In this document: positions 26,700-34,803 of the stretch, in pieces
Position numbering within the stretch: the stretch's first letter is position 1
How the letters are laid out: each line of letters starts with the position of its first letter
Origin: Micromonospora craterilacus
GTDB lineage: Bacteria; Actinomycetota; Actinomycetes; Mycobacteriales; Micromonosporaceae
Length of the DNA: 64,000 bases
Assembly: GCF_003236315.1 (NCBI RefSeq)
Contig: NZ_POTY01000004.1
Coordinates: 26,437-90,436, forward strand
Direction of reading: 5' to 3'
Made by a program: the position numbers and the translations under genes
The notes under the pieces: model-generated
Told to the model about the DNA's origin: nothing
Seen by the model: the letters and a program-made list of their open reading frames with translations, nothing else
Databases searched by the model: none

Positions 26700-26980
26700 C
26701 CACCCACGGCCCGGTCATGCCGATCTGGAGCTGCGGAGGCTGCGACCTGCCCTGGCCCTGCCCGACGCGGAAACGGGAGCTGCGGGCGGAGTATGCCGAT
26801 GCTCCGGTGTCGTTGACCCTCTACCTCGGCAGCTATCTCGTCCAGGCCACCGAGGACATGCCCTGGACACCGGCCGGCGTGCTGCACCGCCGCTTCCTCG
26901 GATGGGCCAGGAAGTCCGACCGGTCCACGCCAGCAGTACAGCAGTGGCGAACAGCAACCGTGCCAGCCGAACCGGGCTGA
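26696..26980 (+). CDS. Small Cys-motif protein (94 aa), third of three
   Basis: N-terminal WSCGGCDLPWPCPTRKREL holds Cys-x2-Cys-x5-Cys followed by an Arg-rich helix, a pattern (C-x2-C, then WPC-x2-R) seen in many short actinomycete proteins. The rest reads EYADAPVSLTLYLGSYLVQATEDMP and RRFLGWARKSD, a short helix plus tail. Coupled to the preceding gene by GTGA overlap. No known domain. With its two neighbours it forms a mini-operon opposite the GntR-type regulator. Confidence 0.5.
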   Translation: MTTHGPVMPIWSCGGCDLPWPCPTRKRELRAEYADAPVSLTLYLGSYLVQATEDMPWTPAGVLHRRFLGWARKSDRSTPAVQQWRTATVPAEPG

Positions 26981-27157
26981 GAAGCGCGCCAGCAGGCCGT
27001 TTGACCTCGCATCATGCCCGACGACCGCCTTGCCGACATTTCACACCGAAGAGGTCGCCTCTCAGCCAGGAGATGACGTTCAAGCCGCGCGAACGCTCAA
27101 CCTGTGGGTGGCTAACGAGACCTGCCCGCTGACGGCCACCGACCGCCCGGCGGTGGT

Positions 27158-27174
27158 GACCACGTGGCGTGGTT
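27158..27174. repeat. 17-bp direct repeat, right copy
   Basis: CCACGTGGCGTGGTTAG, identical to 23989-24005. In both copies one reading frame ends in T-W-R-G-stop. Confidence 0.6.
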
Positions 27175-27245
27175 AGGGACAAGGTGAGAATGGCGCCGAC
27201 AGTAGTCTGAGTACGGACCGGTGAAAACCAAGGGAGAGCAACGAG

Positions 27246-27815
27246 ATGAGACCACTTCGATACTCGATCAACGTCACACTCGATGGCTGCTGCCATCACG
27301 AGGCGGGGCTCCCCCCTGACGAGGAGTCGATGCGCTACTGGACTGCTGAGATGGAGCGAGCCGACGCCCTGCTGTTCGGCCGGGTGACCTACGAGATGAT
27401 GGAGTCGGCGTGGCGGCGGCCGGCCACGGGCACGTGGCCTGACTGGATGGATGAGTGGAGGATCCCGTTCGCCGAGACCATCGACCGGGCGAAGAAGTAC
27501 GTCGTGTCGAGCACGCTGAGCGGGGTCGATTGGAATGCCGAGCTGGTGCGAGGCGACTTGGGGCAAACGGTTCAGCGGCTCAAGCAGGAGCCAGGCGAGG
27601 GCCTGTTCGTGGGTGGCGTGACGCTCCCCCTGGCGTTGGCAGATCTGGGCCTGATCGACGAGTACGTGTTCGTTGTGCAGCCGGTCCTTGCCGGACACGG
27701 GCCGACGTTGCTCGCCGGTCTGCGCGAGCGCATCCAGCTCGAGCTCGTGGATCGCCATGAGTTCCGGTCGGGGGTGGTCGCCCTGCGGTTCCGGCCCACG
27801 CGAGTAACGGCTTGA
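27246..27815 (+). CDS. Dihydrofolate reductase family protein (RibD C-terminal domain)
   Basis: 189 residues, same fold as the protein at 1421-1981. Motifs: LRYSINVTLDGC at the N-terminus, ALLFGRVTYEMMESAW (about residues 40-55), KKYVVSSTL, and GLFVGGVTLPLALADLGLIDEYVFVVQPVLAGHGPTLL, given here in parts as FVGGVTLPLALADLGL and VQPVLAGHGPTL. An NADPH-binding reductase of unknown substrate. ATG 27246 with GGGAGAG upstream. Followed after 47 bases by a truncated hydrolase; no regulator adjacent. Confidence 0.85.
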   Translation: MRPLRYSINVTLDGCCHHEAGLPPDEESMRYWTAEMERADALLFGRVTYEMMESAWRRPATGTWPDWMDEWRIPFAETIDRAKKYVVSSTLSGVDWNAELVRGDLGQTVQRLKQEPGEGLFVGGVTLPLALADLGLIDEYVFVVQPVLAGHGPTLLAGLRERIQLELVDRHEFRSGVVALRFRPTRVTA

Positions 27816-27862
27816 CGTGATGGGTCCTGGCACGTTGGTCGCTGCCTCGCGACGGAACGACG

Positions 27863-28369
27863 TTGCCCGCCGAGGCCCGCGCCGCTCGGTTGCCGGGATC
27901 TCCGCTCATCGTGGCGGGGGCGTCGGCCGGTGCCCATCTCGCCCTGCACGTCGGCTTGCGCGGGGTCGATCGTCCCGGCGATGTCGACGCGGTGCTGGCC
28001 TTCGAACCTCCGGTTGACCCGCTCGCACCGGACTGGCCCCGCGCTCGCGTCGAAGGAAACCCGTGGCAGCGCCTCCTGGGGCACGTCCCGGCGCCCGGCG
28101 ACGCAGCCACGCTTGACTGCACGGTGACGACGCACGTCGGCACCGGAACACCGGTGCTGCTCATGCACGGGATGAGCGACGACGCCGTGCCGCCGACACA
28201 GACGCTCGTACTTGCCGCAGCTCTGCTTGCCGCCGGCCATCCGGTGCATGTGGCGGTGGCCGACGGAGCGCACGGCGAGCTGGATCTGCGCCGCCCCGAT
28301 GTTGACGCCTTCGTCAGACGCTTCCTCGTCGCACAGACCGCAGCCGTGATCCCGAACGTGGACGGGTAG
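27863..28369 (+). pseudogene. N-terminally truncated alpha/beta hydrolase
   Basis: The frame contains the nucleophile elbow IVAGASAGAHLAL (G-x-S-x-G), the acid region VLLMHGMSDDAVPP and a histidine in DGAHGELD, as in BD-FAE/esterase-type hydrolases. The first 70-90 residues of such enzymes, with the HGG oxyanion-hole motif, are missing, and the only possible start is a TTG with no ribosome site. It follows the RibD-C gene closely. Most likely the 3' two-thirds of a decayed gene; a short functional variant is less likely. Confidence 0.6.
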
Positions 28370-28413
28370 GTGGCAGGGGCAGCAGGAAGGCCGCCTTCCA
28401 CGCTCCGAGGTGG

Positions 28414-28442
28414 TTCACGTATTCGCCTTGCCGGTATATAAC
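28414..28442 (+). promoter_or_regulatory. Promoter of M14 carboxypeptidase gene
   Basis: -35-like TTCACG (28414-28419), 17-base spacer, -10-like TATAAC (28437-28442), close to the housekeeping consensus. It leaves a leader of about 145 bases before GTG 28597. Confidence 0.55.
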
Positions 28443-28596
28443 ATGTGCAATGGCACAGCCGCACGGCGGCGACCGTCGTCGTGCCCAGGCTCACCGTGCG
28501 CGAACTCAGCACCACCGTCCTGGATGGACCGGCTCAACCCCCGAACCATGGCCGGCCATCAACTCAACCACTTGCCACAAGCAGAAGGAGGGGAGT

Positions 28597-31059
28597 GTGC
28601 GACGCACACAACTGCGCATCGCGCTTCTCGCGCTACCCGTCGTCCTGGTGGGCGGCGTCCTCATGGCGCCCGCGGGCGCGGAACCCGCAACGCCGGCGTC
28701 CACGCACGACGCCGGGCCGTCGAACGCAGACAACCCGGAGCTGGTACGCATCCAGCTGACCGGCGCTGACATGCTGGACGAGGTCGTCGCCGCCGGCTTC
28801 GACATCGAGCACGGCCTCAAGCGCGTGCCGAACGGCATCGAAGGCGAGGCGGTGGTGACCGCCGAGCAGGTCGCCGAACTCGAAGCGATGGGCGTCGAGA
28901 TCCTCGGCGACGACGAGAGTTTCGCCTGGAGCGACGAGGCCGACGGCGGCATCGAAGCTCTCGGCGCGCAGGCTGCCCAGTCGTTCAGCCACGAGCAGAC
29001 GGTACGGATCGCCCGCGCCGACTGGTTCACCACCAAGGGCCAGGGATTCCTCTACGTCGAGGCTCGGACCACCTCGGGGCAGCAGACGAACCCGATCGTC
29101 ACGATGCAACTCGAGAACGACCTGGGCGCGGGTACCTCGTTCGGCTCCACTCGGACGATGAGCCGGTTCGTCGACTCCGGGCAGTACATGTTCCACCGGA
29201 ACCTGTTCAAGCTCGACACCCGTCCGAACCAGATCCGGGTCACCAGCTCGACCGGCGGCGTCGCCACCGGCTTCGTCTCCAACTGGCTTGAGGACGCCGC
29301 GCCGCCGCTGACCGCGAACCCGGCCTACAAGTGGGACTTCGTCGACGGCTACAAGCACCCGCAGCAGCTCTACAGCCGCGCCGAGGAGATCGCCCGCCAG
29401 TACCCGGGCATCGCCCAGATCGTCTACCTGCCGTACGAGACGAACGGCTACCAGCGTAAGGCGCAGGCCACCATCGGCGGCACCGGGCAGGCCGCGGTCG
29501 TGGTCAGCTCGGCGGCGTGGGGCCACGAGGGTGGCAACGACATCACCGTCGAGTTCGTGAACCGGCCGGGGGCGGACCTCCCGCTCGCGGTCGAGGTCAA
29601 CGGCACCGCCGTTCGGGTCCTGCTCGCGAAGAACGCCTCCGGCGCGCTCGCGAGCACCGCGGCGCAGGTCGCGGCGGCACTCAAGACGCAGTCCGGCGGC
29701 CTGATCGACCGCGCACACCCGTACCGCACCAACGCGGGTACCGGCGTCGTCCAGGCATCGGCGCCCGTGGCGCTGACCGACTTCCTCGACCAGAAGCGCG
29801 TGGGCGCGCCGGACGGTGAGGTGCCGCGCGGCCCGGCCACGATCCCGGTCCTGCGGATCGGTAAGCACCGCGACGGCCGGAACCCGGGTGTGCTGATCCA
29901 GGCGCAGGACCACGCCCGCGAGTGGGTGCCGGCGACGACCACGCTGGAGACGGCCGAGCGTCTGGTGCACAACTACAAGTCCGACAAGGAGACGAAGAAG
30001 ATCGTCGACAACACCGACATCTTCCTCGTCCTGTCCAACAACCCCGACGGGGCGAACTACAGCTTCTACAACTTCGCCTCGCAGCGCCGGAACCTGACGA
30101 ACCACTGCGCGGACGACAACGCCGATCCGGCCCGGCGCAACTCCTGGGGCGTCGACCTGAACCGCAACTACCGGGTCGGGTCGGGCCACGACGGCTACTC
30201 GGGTGGCTCGACCAGCTGCATCAGCGACACCTTCCAGGGGCCGGAGAAGTTGTCCGAGCCTGAGTCGAAGAACATCGTCTGGCTGGTCGAGAAGTACCGG
30301 AACATCAAGTTCATGATGTCGGTGCACTCCAACGGCGGCCAGCTGTTCTGGCAGCCCGGCGCCTACATCGCGAACGGGCGGATCACCACGCCGCGTCCGC
30401 CGCTGCGGGACGAGTTGTTCTACTGGCAGTCGGCCGCCCGGATCCTGTCGCAGGTCAAGGCGCACCGGGAGACCGTCGTCACGCCGGAGAACGTCGGCGG
30501 CTCCTCGGACGTCCTCTACTCCTCGGCGGGCAACGTGCGCGAGGACATGTACCACACCTACGGGATCTACGCCTTCGGCTGGGAGGTCGGCGGGTCGATC
30601 TACAACCCGGCCACCGGCAACTGGCAGGGTGGCTCGTTCCAGCCGGCCTGGGTCGGCAACCCCGAGCTCGTCAGCGGCCACGCCGAGACGATGGAGTACG
30701 CCAACGGGATCATGGAGATGTTCCGAATCGCGGCGGAGTGGGGCAAGGACAACAAGAAGCCGACGTCCCAGCTGGTGCCGGGCGGTGGGAAGTACTCCGG
30801 GCCGGTCGACGTGCGCTTCGAGTCGAGCGAGCCGGCCACCATCTACTACACGACGGACGGTAGCCGGCCCACGTTCGACTCGCCGCGCTACGCGGCGACC
30901 GAGTTCCGGGAGCCGGGCCAGGTGTTCCACGTGACCGAGACGACGACGTTCCACTGGTTCTCGGTCGACACGGCGGGCAACATCGAGCAGAACTACGACC
31001 CGTCGAAGAACGACACCCGCAACAACTACCGGAAGGCGACGATCACGATCGCCAAGTAG
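28597..31059 (+). CDS. Secreted M14 family zinc carboxypeptidase with chitobiase/beta-hexosaminidase-type C-terminal domain
   Basis: 820 residues. Signal peptide VRRTQLRIALLALPVVLVGG to about residue 28. The peptidase M14 domain spans about 240-715: zinc ligands His439 and Glu442 (QDHAREW), NNPDG and NRNY substrate-binding motifs, third ligand His577 (MMSVHSNGG) and catalytic Glu663 (AFGWEVGG). The C-terminal about 80 residues (YYTTDGSRPTFDS) form the CHB_HEX_C-like Ig domain. The pre-domain (30-130) is a propeptide-like region. An unusual insert at about 300-390 sits between the first strand and the zinc motif. GTG 28597 has a strong AGGAGGGG ribosome site. Confidence 0.92.
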   Translation: MRRTQLRIALLALPVVLVGGVLMAPAGAEPATPASTHDAGPSNADNPELVRIQLTGADMLDEVVAAGFDIEHGLKRVPNGIEGEAVVTAEQVAELEAMGVEILGDDESFAWSDEADGGIEALGAQAAQSFSHEQTVRIARADWFTTKGQGFLYVEARTTSGQQTNPIVTMQLENDLGAGTSFGSTRTMSRFVDSGQYMFHRNLFKLDTRPNQIRVTSSTGGVATGFVSNWLEDAAPPLTANPAYKWDFVDGYKHPQQLYSRAEEIARQYPGIAQIVYLPYETNGYQRKAQATIGGTGQAAVVVSSAAWGHEGGNDITVEFVNRPGADLPLAVEVNGTAVRVLLAKNASGALASTAAQVAAALKTQSGGLIDRAHPYRTNAGTGVVQASAPVALTDFLDQKRVGAPDGEVPRGPATIPVLRIGKHRDGRNPGVLIQAQDHAREWVPATTTLETAERLVHNYKSDKETKKIVDNTDIFLVLSNNPDGANYSFYNFASQRRNLTNHCADDNADPARRNSWGVDLNRNYRVGSGHDGYSGGSTSCISDTFQGPEKLSEPESKNIVWLVEKYRNIKFMMSVHSNGGQLFWQPGAYIANGRITTPRPPLRDELFYWQSAARILSQVKAHRETVVTPENVGGSSDVLYSSAGNVREDMYHTYGIYAFGWEVGGSIYNPATGNWQGGSFQPAWVGNPELVSGHAETMEYANGIMEMFRIAAEWGKDNKKPTSQLVPGGGKYSGPVDVRFESSEPATIYYTTDGSRPTFDSPRYAATEFREPGQVFHVTETTTFHWFSVDTAGNIEQNYDPSKNDTRNNYRKATITIAK

Positions 31060-31073
31060 TCCGGTAATCCGAT

Positions 31074-31125
31074 GACCGTTGCCTCGTCAGTGCCGGGTTC
31101 CGCCCACACTGGCGGGGCAACGGTC
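31074..31125 (+). terminator. Hairpin terminator after carboxypeptidase gene
   Basis: GACCGTTGCC (31074-31083) pairs with GGCAACGGTC (31116-31125); an inner CAGTG/CACTG pair extends it. Begins 15 bases after the stop. Confidence 0.6.
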
Positions 31126-31247
31126 GCGGATGCCCGACCCGGTGGGTGCGATGGCCCGCGCCGAAGCAGGAACGGTGGCTGACGCCTGTTCGCCGCCGGC
31201 CGTGCTCAAGATCGCGTCCGGCGGGGTCCCGGCAATAGGATGCGTTC

Positions 31248-32615
31248 ATGGAGGGAATCAGTCGTCTGTTCCGGCTGGCCGCTGACCACGCAGCCGCCTT
31301 CCGGCGGTCTCTGCCGGACCGGCCCGTCGGCACGCCGATCGACCCGGGCGTGTTGGCCGAGGCGTTCGGCGGCCCGTTGGCCTCCTCGCCCACCCCACCA
31401 GAGCAGGTGCTCGCGGACCTGGTCCGGTCAGCCGAGCCCGGCCTGGTCGCGAACGCCGGGCCGCGATACTTCGGGTTCGTGGTTGGCGGCGCATTGCCGG
31501 CGGCAACCGCGGCTGACATGCTCGCCGCCGGTTGGGACCAGATCGGGCACAACGCCGTCACGTCGCCGGCTGCCATCGCCGCGGAGGCCGCCGCTGGCAG
31601 CTGGCTGAAGGAACTGCTGGGGATCCCAGCCTCGGCATCGGTCGGTTTCGTCACCGGCTGCCAGGCGGCCAACACCGTCGGGCTCGCCGCCGCCCGGCAC
31701 CAGGTGCTGGCGGAGGCGGGTTGGGACGTGGAACGGCGGGGGCTGCTCGGTGCGCCGCCGATCCGGGTGATCGGCGGAGACGAACGGCATGCGACCATCG
31801 ACCGGTCGCTACGGCTGCTCGGCCTGGGGACCGACGTGGTGGAACCGGTGCCCGCCGGGCCGAACGGCGCCATCGACCTCGGGGCGCTGCGGGACGTGCT
31901 GCGAGCCGGCAGCGCCGGCCCCACCATCGTGTGCCTTCAAGCCGGCAACGTGAACACGGGTGCCTGCGATCAGCTGCGGGAGGCGTGCGAACTGGTCCAC
32001 CGGCACGGTGGGTGGGCGCATGTGGACGGAGCATTCGGTCTGTGGGCGGCGGCCAGCCCCGCCACCCGGCACCTGGTGGACGGAGTGGAGCTGGCGGACT
32101 CGTGGGCCTGTGACGGCCACAAATGGCTGAACCTTCCATACGACTCGGCCTTCGCGTTCTGTTCCCGGCCCGACGTGCACGGGGCGGCGATGTCCTACGC
32201 TGCCGCGTACCTGGTCGGCTCGGGCGGCGCACCGGTGGGGTCCGACCTGACTGCCGAGTCGTCCCGCCGGGCCCGTGGGTTCGCCGCCTGGGCCGGGTTG
32301 CGGGAGCTGGGCCGCGACGGGGTGGCGGCGCTGGTGGACCGCTGCTGTGCGCTGGCCGGCCGGTTCGCCGACGGGCTGACCTCGGCCGGGTTCGAGGTGG
32401 TGAACGAGGTGGTTCTCAACCAGGTGCTGGTGGGCTTCGGTGACGACGCGCACACCGACCGGGTGGTGGCAGCGGTGCAGGCGGACGGCACCTGCTGGGT
32501 GGGCGGCACGACCTGGCGTGGACGTCGACTCATGCGGATCTCGGTGTCGAACGCCACCACGACCGAGGCGGACGTGGACCGGTCGGTCGCCGCGATCACC
32601 CGCCTCGCCGCCTGA
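31248..32615 (+). CDS. PLP-dependent decarboxylase (group II, aspartate aminotransferase fold)
   Basis: 455 residues. Matches the glutamate/aromatic-L-amino-acid decarboxylase superfamily: RYFGFVVGGALPAA near residue 75, substrate and cofactor region GFVTGCQAANTVGLAAARH, Asp of HVDGAFGLWAAAS that pairs with the pyridine nitrogen, and PLP lysine K292 in DSWACDGHKWLNLPYD. Members decarboxylate amino acids to amines; the substrate cannot be told. ATG 31248 gives the family-typical start. No transporter is linked, so a biosynthetic role is as likely as catabolism. Confidence 0.88.
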   Translation: MEGISRLFRLAADHAAAFRRSLPDRPVGTPIDPGVLAEAFGGPLASSPTPPEQVLADLVRSAEPGLVANAGPRYFGFVVGGALPAATAADMLAAGWDQIGHNAVTSPAAIAAEAAAGSWLKELLGIPASASVGFVTGCQAANTVGLAAARHQVLAEAGWDVERRGLLGAPPIRVIGGDERHATIDRSLRLLGLGTDVVEPVPAGPNGAIDLGALRDVLRAGSAGPTIVCLQAGNVNTGACDQLREACELVHRHGGWAHVDGAFGLWAAASPATRHLVDGVELADSWACDGHKWLNLPYDSAFAFCSRPDVHGAAMSYAAAYLVGSGGAPVGSDLTAESSRRARGFAAWAGLRELGRDGVAALVDRCCALAGRFADGLTSAGFEVVNEVVLNQVLVGFGDDAHTDRVVAAVQADGTCWVGGTTWRGRRLMRISVSNATTTEADVDRSVAAITRLAA

Positions 32616-32637
32616 GGCCAAACACGTTGGCCCGGCG

Positions 32638-33612
32638 TCACTGGTCGAAGAGCAGGGATGTCAGTCTGGCCGTACCCTGCCGCAGGGCGCTCGGGCCGGT
32701 GCCGGCTTCGACCAGCGCCCGCCGGCAGCCGTCGGCCTCCACGTAGACGAACCCGATGGGCAGGTGCAACACGGCGAAGCGGCTGGCCGGCGTGGGGCAG
32801 GCGGCGGCCGGGCCGGCGGCGGTCAGTTCCCGCTTGACCGCCGTCCACTTCCCGGCGGCGAGTTCGCCGCCCGACTGGAAATCGCCGGCGGGCTTTCCGC
32901 CACCCTGCTCGCTCTCGGGAACCTGATAGACGCAGACGCGTACGTCCGCGTCGTCGGCGGGCAGGACGCCTGGCGTGGTGTCCTGGCCACCGCCGAACTG
33001 GCCCGTGACCCACACCATGTCCGCCCACTGCTGGCTGCACCCGCTGGCGACGGCCTCGTCCGACTCGATTTCCCGCAGCACCCGGGTGGTGACCCGCTCG
33101 GCCGGCAGTTGGTCGTACGCGGTGCGGAACTCCTGGCGTGGCTTCCCGCAGACGTCGGTCGGCACCCCCGGGCGGACCCAACGGCCCTGCGCATCCAGCA
33201 GCGCCAACCAGGGTACGAACGGCAACTCCAGCGTGCAGGCGCTCTCCGTCGATTTCTGGTCCGGCAGCCGCAGGGACAGGACCAGCGCGGCCACGTCGTC
33301 GGCCCGCTCCTCCACCGCGACCAGATCCTCGCCGCCGTTGGGTCGCCGCTGCGGTACGACCCGGCAGACGACCGCCGCCACCGGCTGGAATCCCTCATCC
33401 AGCGACGGCAGCAAGAGCGCTTCCTGACTGCCGCTGAGGTAGACCTCCGTCTCCGACGTGGCGGCGCCGCACGATTCCCAGCTCGGGTGCACCTCGGGCG
33501 ACCCGGAGGAACGTCGCGGCTCCGTCAAACCGTCGCCGGCCGGTGCGGTACCCGCGCAGCCGCCCACCGCCAACGCAAGGCCGACCACCACCGCCGCTGC
33601 CCGACCCCGCAT
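32638..33612 (-). CDS. Hypothetical secreted lipoprotein
   Basis: 324 residues. N-terminal signal MRGRAAAVVVGLALAVGGC has a lipobox with Cys at residue 19, so a surface-anchored lipoprotein is predicted. The mature part has six or more Cys (WESCGAATSE, SACTLELPF, TDVCGKPRQ, ASGCSQQW, RVCVYQV, ACPTPASRF, DGCRRAL), suggesting disulfide-stabilised folding. No domain recognised. Convergent with the decarboxylase gene (22-base gap) and divergent from the DUF2332 gene (100 bases). Confidence 0.75.
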   Translation of the reverse strand: MRGRAAAVVVGLALAVGGCAGTAPAGDGLTEPRRSSGSPEVHPSWESCGAATSETEVYLSGSQEALLLPSLDEGFQPVAAVVCRVVPQRRPNGGEDLVAVEERADDVAALVLSLRLPDQKSTESACTLELPFVPWLALLDAQGRWVRPGVPTDVCGKPRQEFRTAYDQLPAERVTTRVLREIESDEAVASGCSQQWADMVWVTGQFGGGQDTTPGVLPADDADVRVCVYQVPESEQGGGKPAGDFQSGGELAAGKWTAVKRELTAAGPAAACPTPASRFAVLHLPIGFVYVEADGCRRALVEAGTGPSALRQGTARLTSLLFDQ

Positions 33613-33711
33613 GGCAAACCCCCAACATCGCCGGTCACGTCATTGGCTGAGACTACGGCCGGTCCTGTCGGGTTCCCTCGCGCAACTCGGCGGTCCCGCT
33701 ACTGTCGGATC

Positions 33712-34803
33712 GTGCGTGACATCGAGACCGTGGCAGAGACGTTCCGCACGGCGCGTGGTTTCGACAGCTCGCCGCTGTACCGCCAGCTGCTCACGGTCGT
33801 CGCGAACGACGAGGCGTTGCTTGGACTGGCGGCCCGCACCCGGCATGGCCAGCAGCCGACGTTCGCGCTCTTCGGCGCCGTCCACTACCTGCTGTTGCGC
33901 GGCGCGCCCGACGCACTGGCCGAGTACTACCCGTCGGTCGTCGGTGACTCCGCGCGCCCGTTCGACCGCAACACCGGCCGCGCCTTCATGCGATTCTGCG
34001 ACGCGTACTCGGCGCAGATCACGTCGATACTCGGCACGCGGCTGGTGCAGACCAACCACGTACAGCGCGCTGTGGTGCTACGGCTCGGTCTCGCGTTGCT
34101 GCGCCAGGTGACGTCGGCACCCGTCTGCGTGGTCGAGGTGGGCTGTAGCGCGGGCCTGAATCTGCGTGCCGACCGGTACGCCTTCACGGTGGGCAGCGCC
34201 GCCTTCGGCGACCCGACCTCACCGGTCCACATCCAGGTCGAGGTTCCGGACGCGGGCCTCCTGCCCGACCTGGACCAGCTGCCGGACGTTGCCGACGTGG
34301 TCGGCATCGACCTCGCCCCTCCCGACATCGCTGATGATGACGATCGGGCGTGGCTGCGCGCGCTGGTATGGCCGGAGAACTCGCACCAGGCGGCGCAGTT
34401 GCAAGCGGCGATGGAGGTCGTGGCGGCTGACCCGCCGCGGGTGCGGGGTGGCAATGCCATCGAGGTCGGCCCCAAGGTCGCGGCAACCCTCCCACCAGGG
34501 CTACCGCGACTCGTCGTACACACCGCCACCCGGATCCACGTGCCCGCTGAGGACCGCCCAGCCTTCGACGCCGCCGTCGCCTCCTTCGGGGTGCACGGTC
34601 CGATGCTGCATCTCGCGCTGGAGGACGATCAGCGCACCGCGCCCTCGGGTCGCCCCGGTGTCGGACTGACCGCGACCGACGCGGCGGGAAGTCGGACCAT
34701 CGCCGTCGCCGACGGGCATCTGGCCTGGCTGGAACCACTTCCCGAGATGAACGACATGGTCACTGGGCGAGGAAGGCGGCCAGGCCGTCGAGGACGCGGG
34801 TGA
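33712..34803 (+). CDS. DUF2332 family protein
   Basis: 363 residues. DUF2332 hallmarks: SPLYRQLLTVVANDEALLGL (about residues 20-40), LFGAVHYLLLRG, FCDAYSAQITSILGTRLVQTN in parts, and a Rossmann-like segment VVEVGCSAGLNL that resembles a SAM-binding motif I. The family function is unknown; the latter motif suggests methyltransferase ancestry. GTG start at 33712 without a strong ribosome site. The last 44 bases overlap the convergent aminotransferase gene. The Arg/Gly tail (GRGRRPGRRGRG) lies in that overlap and is probably not conserved. Confidence 0.82.
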   Translation: MRDIETVAETFRTARGFDSSPLYRQLLTVVANDEALLGLAARTRHGQQPTFALFGAVHYLLLRGAPDALAEYYPSVVGDSARPFDRNTGRAFMRFCDAYSAQITSILGTRLVQTNHVQRAVVLRLGLALLRQVTSAPVCVVEVGCSAGLNLRADRYAFTVGSAAFGDPTSPVHIQVEVPDAGLLPDLDQLPDVADVVGIDLAPPDIADDDDRAWLRALVWPENSHQAAQLQAAMEVVAADPPRVRGGNAIEVGPKVAATLPPGLPRLVVHTATRIHVPAEDRPAFDAAVASFGVHGPMLHLALEDDQRTAPSGRPGVGLTATDAAGSRTIAVADGHLAWLEPLPEMNDMVTGRGRRPGRRGRG

